From the NCBI GenBank assembly GCA_016223165.1, contig JACRPO010000003.1:124001-188000 (forward strand): DNA of 64,000 nt, given 5' to 3'. The DNA is from Burkholderiales bacterium. GTDB lineage: Bacteria; Pseudomonadota; Gammaproteobacteria; Burkholderiales; Burkholderiaceae_C. The notes under the pieces were generated by a model. It was not told the DNA's origin and made no database searches. It worked only from the letters and a program-made list of their open reading frames with translations. Both the position numbers and the translations under genes were made by a program. Positions 17,942 through 26,688 of this stretch are shown in pieces. Position 1 is the first letter of the stretch. Each line of letters starts with the position of its first letter.

Positions 17942-19273
17942 ATGGCCGGATCGTCCGACCCCGGTTTCGACACGCTGGCGCTGCATGCCGGCGCCGCCCC
18001 CGACCCCGCCACCGGCGCGCGCGCCGTGCCGATCCATCTCACGACGAGCTTCGTCTTCGAGAACAGCGAGCACGCCGCGAGCCTGTTCAACATGGAGCGC
18101 TCGGGGCATGTCTATTCGCGCATCAGCAACCCGACCAACGCCGTGCTCGAGGAGCGCGTGGCCGCGCTCGAAGGCGCCGCCGGCGCCATCGCCACGGCCA
18201 GCGGCCAGGCGGCGCTGCACCTGGCCATCGCCACGCTCGCCGGCGCCGGCCACCACCTCGTGGCGAGCACGGCGCTGTACGGCGGCAGCCACAACCTGCT
18301 CAGCTACACGCTGAAACGCTTCGGCATCGAGACCACCTTCGTCAAGCCGGGCGACATCGACGGCTGGCGCGCCGCCATCCGGCCCGAGACGCGGCTCTTG
18401 TTCGGCGAGACGCTCGGCAACCCCGGCCTCGACGTGCTCGACATCCCGGTGGTGGCCGCCATCGCCCACGACGCCGGCCTGCCGCTGCTCGTGGACAGCA
18501 CCTTCACCACGCCCTGGCTGATGCAGCCGATGGCGCACGGCGCCGACCTCGTCTTCCACAGCGCCACGAAGTTCCTCTCCGGGCACGGCACCGTGATCGG
18601 CGGCGTGCTCGCCGACAGCGGCCTCTTCGACTGGGAAGCCGCGCACGCGAAGAGCGGCCCGGACGGGAAACCGATCGGCCGCTTCGCCGAGCTCTGCGAA
18701 CCGTACGCCGGCTTCCACGGCATGGTCTTCACCGAGGAGAGCACGGTCGGCGCCTTCCTGCTGCGCGCGCGCCGCGAGGGCCTGCGCGACTTCGGCGCCT
18801 GCATGAGCCCGCACACCGCCTGGCTCGTCCTGCAGGGCATCGAGACGCTGCCGCTGCGCATGGCGCGGCACGTGCAGAACACGCGCAGGGTGGTGGCCTT
18901 CCTCGCCGCGCACCCGATGGTGGCCGGCGTCGGCTACCCCGAGCTCGAAGGCCACTCCAGCCATGCGCTCGCGAAGAAGCTGCTGCCGCGCGGCTGCGGC
19001 AGCGTCTTCAGCTTCGACCTCCGGGGCAGCCGGGAGCAAGGCAGGGCCTTCATCGAGGCGCTGAAGATCTTCAGCCACCTCGCCAACGTCGGCGATTGCC
19101 GCTCGCTCGTCATCCACCCGGCGAGCACCACCCATTTCCGCATGGACGACGCGGCGCTCGCGGCGGCGGGCATCACGCCGGGGACGATCCGCCTGTCGAT
19201 CGGGCTGGAAGATCCGGACGATCTCGTCGACGACCTGAAGCGTGCCTTCAAGGTCGCCGAGAAGGCGAAGTGA
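17942..19273 (+). CDS. metY: O-acetylhomoserine/O-succinylhomoserine sulfhydrylase
   Basis: A 443-residue PLP enzyme of the Cys/Met metabolism family. The PLP-binding lysine is K210 in FHSATKFLSGHG. Substrate-side motifs include SGHVYSRISNPTNAVLE and GETLGNPGLDVLDIP, typical of O-acetylhomoserine aminocarboxypropyltransferases, which make homocysteine (or methionine) by direct sulfhydrylation. An earlier ATG at 17885 is open in frame, but the start at 17942 has GGAG eight bases upstream and matches the family N-terminus. MetY and MetZ are not told apart with certainty by eye. Confidence 0.88.
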   Translation: MAGSSDPGFDTLALHAGAAPDPATGARAVPIHLTTSFVFENSEHAASLFNMERSGHVYSRISNPTNAVLEERVAALEGAAGAIATASGQAALHLAIATLAGAGHHLVASTALYGGSHNLLSYTLKRFGIETTFVKPGDIDGWRAAIRPETRLLFGETLGNPGLDVLDIPVVAAIAHDAGLPLLVDSTFTTPWLMQPMAHGADLVFHSATKFLSGHGTVIGGVLADSGLFDWEAAHAKSGPDGKPIGRFAELCEPYAGFHGMVFTEESTVGAFLLRARREGLRDFGACMSPHTAWLVLQGIETLPLRMARHVQNTRRVVAFLAAHPMVAGVGYPELEGHSSHALAKKLLPRGCGSVFSFDLRGSREQGRAFIEALKIFSHLANVGDCRSLVIHPASTTHFRMDDAALAAAGITPGTIRLSIGLEDPDDLVDDLKRAFKVAEKAK

Positions 19274-19292
19274 GGGCGCGGAGGACCATCGC

Positions 19293-20108
19293 ATGAAGCT
19301 CCTCGTCGACGGACCCTCCGGCAAGCTCCCCGCCTACGCCTACACCGGCGGCAAGCCATTCGATCCGGCCCTGCCCTGCGTCGTCTTCGTGCACGGCGCC
19401 GGCAACGACCACAGCGGCTTCACGCTGCTGGCGCGCTGGTTCGCGCACCACGGCCACGCCGTGCTGGCCGTCGACCTGCCCGGGCACATGCGCAGTGCCG
19501 GTCCGCTGCTTCCCGATGTGGCCACCTACGCCCGCTGGCTGCTGGCCCTGCTCGACGCCGCCGGTGTGCAGCAGGCCGCGCTCGTCGGCCACAGCATGGG
19601 CTCGCTGATCGCGCTCGAGGCGGCCGGCGTCGCGCCCGAGCGCGCCAGCCGCCTCGTCATGATCGGCACCGCGGTGCCGATGAAGGTGAGCGACCTGCTG
19701 CTCACGGCCGCGCGCGAGCGGCCGCTGGCCGCGATGGGCATGGTCAATACCTGGAGCATCGCCAGCACGGCGAGCAAGCCCGGCATGCCGGGCCCGGGCA
19801 CCTGGCTGCACGGCGCCGGTCTGGCATTGATGCGCCGCGTGCAGGCAGCCGGCGGCCCGGGCTCGAACGTCTTCCAGCACGGCTTCGAGGTCTGCAACGC
19901 CTACGGCGGCGGGCTCGAGGCGGCGGCACGCGTGCGCTGCCCGGCCACGCTGGTGCTCGGCCGCGCCGACATCATGACGCCGCCGCGCGCCACGAAGGAG
20001 CTGGCGGCGGCGCTGAAGGCGCGCGTGGTCTTCGTGGCGAGCGGCCATCACCCGATGGCCGAGGCACCCGACGCCACGCTGGCCGCGGTGCGCGAAGCGC
20101 TCGCTTGA
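19293..20108 (+). CDS. Alpha/beta hydrolase
   Basis: A 271-residue alpha/beta-fold hydrolase. The oxyanion motif HGAGN is at 34-38, the nucleophile elbow GHSMG gives Ser101, and GRADIMTPP and SGHHPMAE near the C-terminus supply the acid and histidine. It follows metY by 19 bases with a GGAGGA ribosome-binding site. It is related to proline iminopeptidase/haloperoxidase-like hydrolases. Being next to metY it could be a homoserine O-acyltransferase-like or unrelated esterase; nothing decides this. Confidence 0.85.
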   Translation: MKLLVDGPSGKLPAYAYTGGKPFDPALPCVVFVHGAGNDHSGFTLLARWFAHHGHAVLAVDLPGHMRSAGPLLPDVATYARWLLALLDAAGVQQAALVGHSMGSLIALEAAGVAPERASRLVMIGTAVPMKVSDLLLTAARERPLAAMGMVNTWSIASTASKPGMPGPGTWLHGAGLALMRRVQAAGGPGSNVFQHGFEVCNAYGGGLEAAARVRCPATLVLGRADIMTPPRATKELAAALKARVVFVASGHHPMAEAPDATLAAVREALA

Positions 20109-20109
20109 G

Positions 20110-20132
20110 CGAGCCCACCCGGTGCGGGCTCG
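20110..20132. terminator. Hairpin after the alpha/beta hydrolase gene
   Basis: CGAGCCC (20110-20116) pairs with GGGCTCG (20126-20132) just after the stop at 20108. No T-run follows. It is probably the 3' end structure of the metY-hydrolase transcript and lies directly before the tetR promoter region. Confidence 0.45.
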
Positions 20133-20151
20133 TGTGGCCTACACTGACCAA

Positions 20152-21018
20152 ATGAACCAATCAGTACATACTGCGCGCACCGCCAGGGCGCCGACGAAGT
20201 CGGCCGGCGCGGACAAGCCAGACGGCGCGGCCAAGGCGGGCGAGCCGGCGCACGGCCGGGCGGCGGTGAGGCCGGCCCGTCCGGCAAAACCAGTGCCGCG
20301 GGTCGGGCGGGCGGAACGAGCGCCTCCGCCCCCACCCGCCGCGGCGAAGGCCGGCAACGCAGGCAAGGCCGCACCCCCGGCAGCACGCCCGACACGCCCG
20401 ACGCGCACCAACGACCCCGAGCGCACGATGGCCGACATCATCGAAGTCGCGACGCGCGAGTTCGCGGAGAACGGGCTGGCCGGAGCGCGTGTCGACGCCA
20501 TCGCCGAGGCCATGCGCACGAGCAAGCGCATGATCTACTACTACTTCGGCAGCAAGGAGGGCCTGTACATCGCGGTGCTGGAGGAGGCCTACCGCCGCAT
20601 CCGCGCCATCGAGGCCGACCTGCACCTGGACGACCTGCCGCCCGAGCAGGCGCTGCGCAGGCTGGCGGTCTTCACGATGGACTACCAGGCCGCCAACCCC
20701 GACTTCGTGCGCCTGGTGATGACCGAGAACATCCATCGCGGCGAGTACCTCAAGCGCAGCACCGCCATCCACCGCCTCAACGTGCCGGCCATCGAGGGCC
20801 TGGCGCGCGTCTACGAGCGCGGCGTGAAGGCCGGCGTCTTCCGCGCCGGGCTCGATCCGGTCGACCTGCACTGGGCCATTTCCGCCTTCGCGATCTTCAA
20901 CGTCTCGAACAAGCACACGTTCGCGCTCGTCTTCGATCGCGACCTCGACGCACCGAAAGCCGTGGCGGCGCGGCGCGAGAACGTGGCCGAGATGCTGGTG
21001 CGCTTCGTGCGCAAGTAG
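20152..21018 (+). CDS. TetR/AcrR-family transcriptional regulator
   Basis: A 288-residue regulator. The helix-turn-helix domain occupies about residues 91-140 (IIEVATREFAENGL, then TSKRMIYYYFGSKEGLY). The C-terminal ligand domain contains VRLVMTENIHRGEYLKRS and ends VAEMLVRFVRK. About 90 residues before it are a low-complexity Ala/Pro/Arg-rich tail, unusual for the family. No Shine-Dalgarno sequence is visible at 20152, while TACACT seven bases upstream resembles a -10 box, so a leaderless start or a later start (for example near residue 93) is possible. Gene order suggests it controls the downstream genes and perhaps the TRAP/quinate operon. Confidence 0.85.
   Translation: MNQSVHTARTARAPTKSAGADKPDGAAKAGEPAHGRAAVRPARPAKPVPRVGRAERAPPPPPAAAKAGNAGKAAPPAARPTRPTRTNDPERTMADIIEVATREFAENGLAGARVDAIAEAMRTSKRMIYYYFGSKEGLYIAVLEEAYRRIRAIEADLHLDDLPPEQALRRLAVFTMDYQAANPDFVRLVMTENIHRGEYLKRSTAIHRLNVPAIEGLARVYERGVKAGVFRAGLDPVDLHWAISAFAIFNVSNKHTFALVFDRDLDAPKAVAARRENVAEMLVRFVRK
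20155..20169. promoter_or_regulatory. Operator-like site at the tetR start
   Basis: AACCAATCAGTACAT overlaps the first codons of tetR and shares AACCA, one T and GTACAT at identical spacing with the site at 24709-24723. A wider inverted repeat ACTGA...TCAGT (20143-20165) surrounds it. This would suit autorepression by the encoded TetR protein. Inferred from sequence similarity only. Confidence 0.4.
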
Positions 21019-21044
21019 CCGACCTCTCCAGGAGACGCCCTGCC

Positions 21045-22118
21045 ATGCCCGAACCCCAAGATCCGCTGCGCCTCGGCATCCTCGGCTGCGCCAGGATCGC
21101 CGGCGTCTTCTGCCACCATGTCGCGAGCGGACCGGCGCCGAGCCGGCAGGTGCGCGTCGTCGCCGTGGCCAGCCGGCGCGCCGAGACGGCCGCGGCTTTC
21201 GCGGCCACGCACGGCATCGCACGCCACCACGGCAGCTACGAGGCGCTGCTGGCCGACCGCGAGGTCGACGCCGTCTACCTCCCGCTGCCCAACAGCCTGC
21301 ACGCCGAGTGGGCCGTGCACGCCGCCGAGGCCGGCAAGCATGTGCTGTGCGAGAAGCCGCTCGCGCTCTCGCGGGCCGAGGCGCAGGCGATGTTCGGCGC
21401 GGCGCGCAAGCGCGGCGTGATGCTGCTGGAAGGCTACCCGTACTGGTTCCAGCCGCAGACGGCCGACATGGTCTCGCTGCTCGAGGCCGGCGCGATCGGC
21501 CGCGTGCGCTCGGTGCACGCCGGTTTCGGCTTCATGCTCGCCAGCCGGCAGGGCAATATCCGCATGAATCCTGAGCTCGGCGGCGGTGCGCTGCTCGACG
21601 CCGGCAGCTACCCGCTGAGCCTGATCCGCCTCGTGATGGGCGAGGCGCCGGTGCGCGTGCGCGCCGACGCGAGCTGGTCCGGCGGGGCGCCGGGCGCAGG
21701 CGTCGACACCAGCGCCTCGGCGACGCTCTTCTACGCCGACGGCCGGCGCGCGCTGATGTCGTGCGCGATGGACGTGGCCACCTACCGCCGCGCCACCGTC
21801 CTCGGCGAGGCCGGCGTCATCGAGACCGAGTACCTCAACCACACGAGCGAGCAGCCGCGCGGCGACGCCTTCGGCCACCTGACGAGCCAGCTGCGCGTGC
21901 GGCGCGGCACGGCCAACCACCTGCCCTTCGAGGAGGTGCGCTCGGCCACCGGCAGCGGCTTCCGCTTCGCCGCCGAGGCCTTTGCGCGCGTCGTCGCCGA
22001 GCGCGACTTCGAGGCGATCGAGCGCGCCGCGGCGGCGAGCCTGGACATCGCCGCCACGCTGGAGGCGCTGGCCGTGAGTGCGCGCCGGGGCGTCGAGGTC
22101 GCCGTGGCACAGCACTGA
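21045..22118 (+). CDS. Gfo/Idh/MocA-family NAD(P)-dependent oxidoreductase
   Basis: A 357-residue oxidoreductase. The N-terminal Rossmann fold begins RLGILGCARIAG. The family lysine lies in CEKPLAL (EKP 103-105) and is followed by MLLEGYPYWFQP. The second domain has GGGALLDAGSYPLSLIRL. Enzymes of this family oxidise cyclic polyols and sugars such as inositol, glucose or 1,5-anhydro sugars. It is 26 bases behind tetR. Given the neighbouring quinate/shikimate genes, a cyclitol substrate is a reasonable guess but not shown. Confidence 0.88.
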   Translation: MPEPQDPLRLGILGCARIAGVFCHHVASGPAPSRQVRVVAVASRRAETAAAFAATHGIARHHGSYEALLADREVDAVYLPLPNSLHAEWAVHAAEAGKHVLCEKPLALSRAEAQAMFGAARKRGVMLLEGYPYWFQPQTADMVSLLEAGAIGRVRSVHAGFGFMLASRQGNIRMNPELGGGALLDAGSYPLSLIRLVMGEAPVRVRADASWSGGAPGAGVDTSASATLFYADGRRALMSCAMDVATYRRATVLGEAGVIETEYLNHTSEQPRGDAFGHLTSQLRVRRGTANHLPFEEVRSATGSGFRFAAEAFARVVAERDFEAIERAAAASLDIAATLEALAVSARRGVEVAVAQH

Positions 22119-22296
22119 GGGAACGCCGGCGCCGGCATCGCCAGGGGCCGCCGGCGGCGCCGCGCGGCAGGGTCTGCCGCCGCACCTCGCGGGTGCAGGG
22201 GTTTGGCGCAGAGCGCCGTGGCACTCGCGTTGCTATCCTCGTGCGGCGGTGCGCGCCGCCCCTGCGCGCGTCAGCCGCACGAGCGAAAGGCCTCGC

Positions 22297-23151
22297 ATGC
22301 TGCACGGCTACACCCCTCCCGCCCGCTTCCTGCCCTACCTGAGCTGGACCGAGGTCGCGGCGCTGCCCGACCGCGAGAACACGGTCGTCGTGCTGCCCGC
22401 GGGCAGCACCGAGCAGCACGGGCCGCACCTGCCCTGCGCGGTGGACACCGTCATCTGCGCCGGTGTCGTCGGCCATGCGCTGGCGCGGCTGGCCAAGGAA
22501 GTGCCGGCCTTCGCGCTGCCGCCCATCACCTACGGCAAGAGCGAGGAGCACCTGCACTTTCCGGGCACGCTCACGCTCGACGGCGAGACGCTCTACGCCA
22601 CCGTGGTGCAGGTCGGCGAAAGCGTCTACCGCTCGGGCTTTCGCAAGCTGCTCATCGTCAACGGCCACGGCGGCCAGCCGCAGATCATGGAGATGGCGGC
22701 GCGCGAGCTGCGCCTGCGCCATGGCGACTACGTCGTCGTGCCGCACCACACCTGGCGGCTGCCGCATGTGGCCGGCCGCTACCTGAGCGAGCGCGAGAAG
22801 AAGCTGGCGATGCACGCCGGCCATGCCGAGACGGCGATCATGATGGCGCTCGCCCCCGACACCGTGCACATGGAGCGCGCGGTGGCGAACTACCCGCCCG
22901 AGTTCCCGAGCAAGCTGCTCTCGCCCGACGGCCGCCCGGCCTGCGCCTGGAGCGCGCGCGACTTCGGCCCGAGCGGCGTCATCGGCGACCCGCTGCCGGC
23001 CACGCGCGAGCAGGGCGACGCCATCCTCGATTCGCTCGCCGCGAGCTGGGCGCAGGCGATCACCGAACTGCATGCGATGAGCTGGCCGGCGCGCGAGGAA
23101 TCGACCTGGGGCCTGGGCCACCACCGCGGCCACATCCAGCAAAAGCTCTGA
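22297..23151 (+). CDS. Creatininase-family amidohydrolase
   Basis: A 284-residue protein of the creatininase/MftE fold. Metal ligands are visible in PAGSTEQHGPHLP (E39, H41) and CAVDT (D50), with NGHGGQ later in the chain. Family members hydrolyse cyclic amides (creatinine, formamides) or process peptides. The true substrate here is unknown. A 178-base GC-rich gap precedes it, in which I see no clear signal beyond short GC palindromes. It shares direction with its neighbours. Confidence 0.88.
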   Translation: MLHGYTPPARFLPYLSWTEVAALPDRENTVVVLPAGSTEQHGPHLPCAVDTVICAGVVGHALARLAKEVPAFALPPITYGKSEEHLHFPGTLTLDGETLYATVVQVGESVYRSGFRKLLIVNGHGGQPQIMEMAARELRLRHGDYVVVPHHTWRLPHVAGRYLSEREKKLAMHAGHAETAIMMALAPDTVHMERAVANYPPEFPSKLLSPDGRPACAWSARDFGPSGVIGDPLPATREQGDAILDSLAASWAQAITELHAMSWPAREESTWGLGHHRGHIQQKL

Positions 23152-23224
23152 TCCGCGCCGGGCATCGCCCGTCACCGGCTCGCCTGGCCGTCGCTTGGCC
23201 GGCCCCTCACCACACGCCACATCC

Positions 23225-24619
23225 ATGTCACACGCCGCCGCGTGCGCCGCCCTCGCCGACGAACTGCCCGCGCTGGCGTGGACGCGCGACGACGCGCAGC
23301 TCACGCGCCTGTCGCAGGACTTCTCCTGGTTCAGCCCGGTGCTGAAGCGCCAGCTCGAAGGCAAGCGCGGCGACATCGCCGTGCGGCCGAGGAACGAGGA
23401 CGAGATCCGTGCCGTCGTTGCCGCCTGCGCCAGGCGCCGCGTGCCCGTCACGGTGCGCGGCTCGGGCACCGGCAACTACGGGCAGATCGTGCCGGTGCAA
23501 GGCGGCCTCATCCTCGACCTGAGCGGCTTCAACGCCTTCGGCTGGGCGCGTGGTGGCGCCGGGCGTGCGCAGGCCGGCATCCGCCTCGGCGACTTCGACC
23601 GCGCCGCGCAGCCGCTCGGCTGGGAGCTGCGCTGGCTGCCCTCGACCTTCCGCGCCGCGTCGCTGGGCGGCCTCTTCGGCGGCGGCTTCGGCGGCGCCGG
23701 CTCCGTCACCTACGGCCCCATCGCCGCGGCGGGCAACGTGCTCGGCGCGCGCGTCATGTCGGTCGAGCCCGAGCCGCAGGTGGCCGAACTGCGCGGCGCC
23801 GAGGCGCTGCTCGTGCACCACCGGTGGGGCACCAATGGCATCGTGCTCGAGCTCGAGGTCGCGCTCGCGCCGGCGCTGCCCTGGGTGGAGATGATCGCCA
23901 CCTTCGAGGCGCTGCCCGCGGCCATCGACTTCTGCATGACGCTGCACGGCGCCACGCCGGGCATCGTGAGGAAGGAGCTGGCGCTGATGTGCGCGCCGAT
24001 CCCCGAGTACTTCGTGACACTCGCCGAACACCTGCCCCAGGGCCGGCACGCGGTGCTGATGCTGGTGGCCGAGACGAGCGAGGGCGCGACCCGCGAGCTC
24101 GCCGGCGCGCACGGCGGCGACATCACCTACCGCAAGGACGCCGCCGAGGTGAAGCGGCTCAACCGCACGCTCGTCGAGTACTGCTGGAACCACACGACTC
24201 TGCAGGCGCTGAAGGTGGACAGGAACCTCACCTACCTGCAGGCGCGCTTCGACCCGCTGCGCCAGAAGGAGCAGGTGCTGGCCCTGCACGACAAGCTCAG
24301 CCCCGAGGTCATGCTGCACCTCGAGTACATCCGCCTCACCGACGGCCGCTACACCTGCAGCAGCCTGCCGGTCGTGCGCTTCAGCACCGAGGAGCGCCTG
24401 GCCGAGCTCGGCCAGGTCTTCGAGGAGCACGGCGTCGTCATCAACAACGCCCACACGCATGTGCTCGAGGATGGCGGCAAGCTGCGCGACATGGACCGCA
24501 GCGCCCTCTCGGCTGCGCAGCGCATGGCCGCCGAGGCGGCGGTGGCGATGAAGCAGCGCTTCGACCCCGCCGGGCTGCTCAACCCGGGCAAGCTGCGCAG
24601 CTGGCACGGGCCGGGCTGA
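23225..24619 (+). CDS. PCMH-type FAD-binding oxidase
   Basis: A 464-residue flavoprotein of the FAD-linked oxidase family. The PCMH FAD-binding motif RGSGTGNYGQIVPVQGG is near residues 78-94, followed by FRAASLGGLFGGGFGGAGSVTYG. The C-terminus has the FAD-oxidase ending KQRFDPAGLLNPGKL. It resembles glycolate/D-lactate oxidase-type enzymes but lacks their usual cap features, so the substrate is open. It is the last gene before the TRAP promoter and 73 bases behind the creatininase-like gene. The start MSHAAACAAL at 23225 fits the family better than the upstream ATG at 23195. Confidence 0.85.
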   Translation: MSHAAACAALADELPALAWTRDDAQLTRLSQDFSWFSPVLKRQLEGKRGDIAVRPRNEDEIRAVVAACARRRVPVTVRGSGTGNYGQIVPVQGGLILDLSGFNAFGWARGGAGRAQAGIRLGDFDRAAQPLGWELRWLPSTFRAASLGGLFGGGFGGAGSVTYGPIAAAGNVLGARVMSVEPEPQVAELRGAEALLVHHRWGTNGIVLELEVALAPALPWVEMIATFEALPAAIDFCMTLHGATPGIVRKELALMCAPIPEYFVTLAEHLPQGRHAVLMLVAETSEGATRELAGAHGGDITYRKDAAEVKRLNRTLVEYCWNHTTLQALKVDRNLTYLQARFDPLRQKEQVLALHDKLSPEVMLHLEYIRLTDGRYTCSSLPVVRFSTEERLAELGQVFEEHGVVINNAHTHVLEDGGKLRDMDRSALSAAQRMAAEAAVAMKQRFDPAGLLNPGKLRSWHGPG

Positions 24620-24705
24620 GGCCGGCCCCGCCTGGCCCCGCCTGGGCACATGCCCGGCGGTCCCAGGAGTGCGACCACACGCGGGTTAATACCTATCCTC
24701 GGAAA

Positions 24706-24723
24706 ACTAACCAGTTCGTACAT
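24706..24723. promoter_or_regulatory. TetR-type operator upstream of the TRAP/quinate operon
   Basis: ACTAACCAGTTCGT (24706-24719) is an imperfect palindrome of the form ACnAACnnGTTnGT, a common TetR-family operator layout. It continues into ACAT, sharing AACCAnTnnGTACAT with the site over the tetR start. It lies about 85 bases upstream of dctQ in the 187-base gap that must hold the operon promoter. Confidence 0.5.
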
Positions 24724-24806
24724 TACGCCCGAGGCAGCGGCCGAGACAGCTGCCGATACGGGCCCCGGCAGTTCCTCCCGAGAGGGCCGCACGACAAGGA
24801 GACAAC

Positions 24807-25379
24807 GTGACCCGACTGGTCGACAACTACTGCCGGCTGCTGGAGATGCTGCTCTTCGTGGCCCTGGCCGCGATGGTGGTGATGGTCTTCGGCAACGTCG
24901 TGCTGCGCTATGCCTTCAACTCCGGCATCACGGTGTCGGAAGAGCTGTCGCGCTGGTTCTTCGTGTGGATGACCTTCCTCGGCGCCATCGTCGGCCTGAA
25001 GGAGCACGGCCATCTCGGCACCGACATGCTGGTCAGCCGCCTCGGCCCCGCCGGCAAGAGGGCCTGCCTCGTGCTCGGACAGCTGCTGATGCTGTTCGTG
25101 ACCGCGATGTTCCTCAAGGGCAGCTGGGAGCAGACGCGCATCAACCTCGAGACCGAGGCCCCCGTCACCGGCGCGCCGATGGCCGTGGTCTACGCGGCCG
25201 GCGTCGTCTTCGCCGCCTCGGCCCTGGTGCTGCTGGCGCGTGAGCTGTGGCGCGCGCTCACCGGCCAGACGACCGAGGCGGAACTGGTCATGGTGCAGGA
25301 GTCCGAGGACCTCGCGCACCTGCAGGAAGAGCAAGCCGCGCTCGGGAAGACCGACACCGCCCCGCGGAGCAAGCCATGA
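24807..25379 (+). CDS. dctQ: TRAP transporter small permease (DctQ)
   Basis: A 190-residue four-helix inner-membrane subunit of a tripartite ATP-independent periplasmic transporter. The family pattern is present: MVFGNVVLRY in TM1, SGITVSEELSRWFFVWMTFLG in TM2 and KEHGHLGTDML before TM3. Its last codons overlap dctM (ATGA). It starts an operon running to aroQ at 31078. Confidence 0.95.
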   Translation: MTRLVDNYCRLLEMLLFVALAAMVVMVFGNVVLRYAFNSGITVSEELSRWFFVWMTFLGAIVGLKEHGHLGTDMLVSRLGPAGKRACLVLGQLLMLFVTAMFLKGSWEQTRINLETEAPVTGAPMAVVYAAGVVFAASALVLLARELWRALTGQTTEAELVMVQESEDLAHLQEEQAALGKTDTAPRSKP

Positions 25380-26653
25380 CCGTCGTCATCTTCCTCGGCT
25401 CGCTGCTGGCGGCGATGGCGCTGGGCATCCCCATCGCCTATTCGCTGCTCCTCTCGGGCGCCGCGCTGATGTGGCACCTGAACACGTTCGATGCGCAGAT
25501 CCTGGCGCAGAACACGATCAACGGCGCCGACAGCTTCCCGCTGCTGGCGGTGCCCTTCTTCATGCTCGCCGGCGAGATCATGAACGCGGGCGGCCTCTCC
25601 AGGCGCATCGTCAACCTCGCGCTCACGCTCGTGGGCCACGTGCGCGGCGGCCTGGGCTACGTGGCCGTGCTGGCCGCCGTGCTGATGGCGGCGCTGTCGG
25701 GCTCGGCGGTCGCCGACACCGCCGCCCTGGCTGCCCTGCTGCTGCCGATGATGGTGCGGGCCGGCCACGACAAGGCCAGGGCCGGCGGCCTCATCGCCAG
25801 CGCCGGCATCATCGCGCCGGTCATCCCGCCGTCGATCGGCTTCGTCATCTTCGGCGTCGCCGCCAACGTCTCCATCACCAAGCTCTTTCTCGCCGGCATC
25901 GTGCCCGGCATCCTGCTCGGCGTGGCCATCGCCATCGCCTGGTACATCGTGGCGAAGAAGGAGAACATCACCCCGCCACCCAAGGCCACGGGCGCCGTGC
26001 GCTGGCAGGCGCTGCGCGACTCGACCTGGGCGCTCTTCCTGCCCGTGATCGTGCTCGTCGGCCTGAAGATGGGCGTGTTCACGCCGACGGAAGCGGCGGT
26101 CGTGGCCGCGGTCTACGCGCTCTTCGTCGCCGTCTTCGTCTACAGGGAACTGAAGGTCTCCGACCTCTACGGCCTCTTCGTCTCGGCGGCCAAGACGACC
26201 GCCGTCGTCATGTTCCTCGTCGCCGCGGCGATGGTGAGCGCCTGGATGATCACGGTGGCGCAGCTGCCGGCCGAGCTCGTGAGCCTGCTCGAGCCCTTCC
26301 TGGGCAACCAGACGCTGCTGCTGATCATGATCATGCTGCTCGTCATCGCGGTGGGCACGGCGATGGACATGACGCCGACCATCCTCATCCTCACGCCAGT
26401 GCTGATGCCGGTGGTCAAGGCCGCCGGCATCGACCCCGTCTACTTCGGCGTGCTGTTCATCATCAACAACGCCATCGGCCTGGTCACGCCGCCCGTGGGC
26501 ACGGTGCTCAACGTCGTGGCCGGGGTCGGCAAGATGAAGATGGACGAGGTGACGCTGGGCGTGCTGCCTTTCATGGTCGCCCAGTTCGTCGTGCTGTTCC
26601 TGCTCGTGCTCTTCCCGCAGCTGGTGCTCGGCCCGCTCAAGCTGTTCTATTGA
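25376..26653 (+). CDS. dctM: TRAP transporter large permease (DctM)
   Basis: A 425-residue, about 12-helix inner-membrane permease of the TRAP family that couples solute uptake to the sodium or proton gradient. Characteristic stretches include PFFMLAGEIMNAGGLSRRIV, GSAVADTAALAALLLPMM, IIAPVIPPSIGFVIFG and MDMTPTILILTPVLMPV. The ATG overlaps the dctQ stop by four bases. Confidence 0.96.
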   Translation: MTVVIFLGSLLAAMALGIPIAYSLLLSGAALMWHLNTFDAQILAQNTINGADSFPLLAVPFFMLAGEIMNAGGLSRRIVNLALTLVGHVRGGLGYVAVLAAVLMAALSGSAVADTAALAALLLPMMVRAGHDKARAGGLIASAGIIAPVIPPSIGFVIFGVAANVSITKLFLAGIVPGILLGVAIAIAWYIVAKKENITPPPKATGAVRWQALRDSTWALFLPVIVLVGLKMGVFTPTEAAVVAAVYALFVAVFVYRELKVSDLYGLFVSAAKTTAVVMFLVAAAMVSAWMITVAQLPAELVSLLEPFLGNQTLLLIMIMLLVIAVGTAMDMTPTILILTPVLMPVVKAAGIDPVYFGVLFIINNAIGLVTPPVGTVLNVVAGVGKMKMDEVTLGVLPFMVAQFVVLFLLVLFPQLVLGPLKLFY

Positions 26654-26688
26654 ACCTTCCCACCCGCCGTCCTTTCAGGAGACATTCG

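Noticed and set aside
22119..22296. GC palindromes in the 178-base gap before the creatininase-like gene
   Set aside because: Runs such as GCCGCCGGCGGC are expected by chance at this GC content and show no T-tract or regulator layout.
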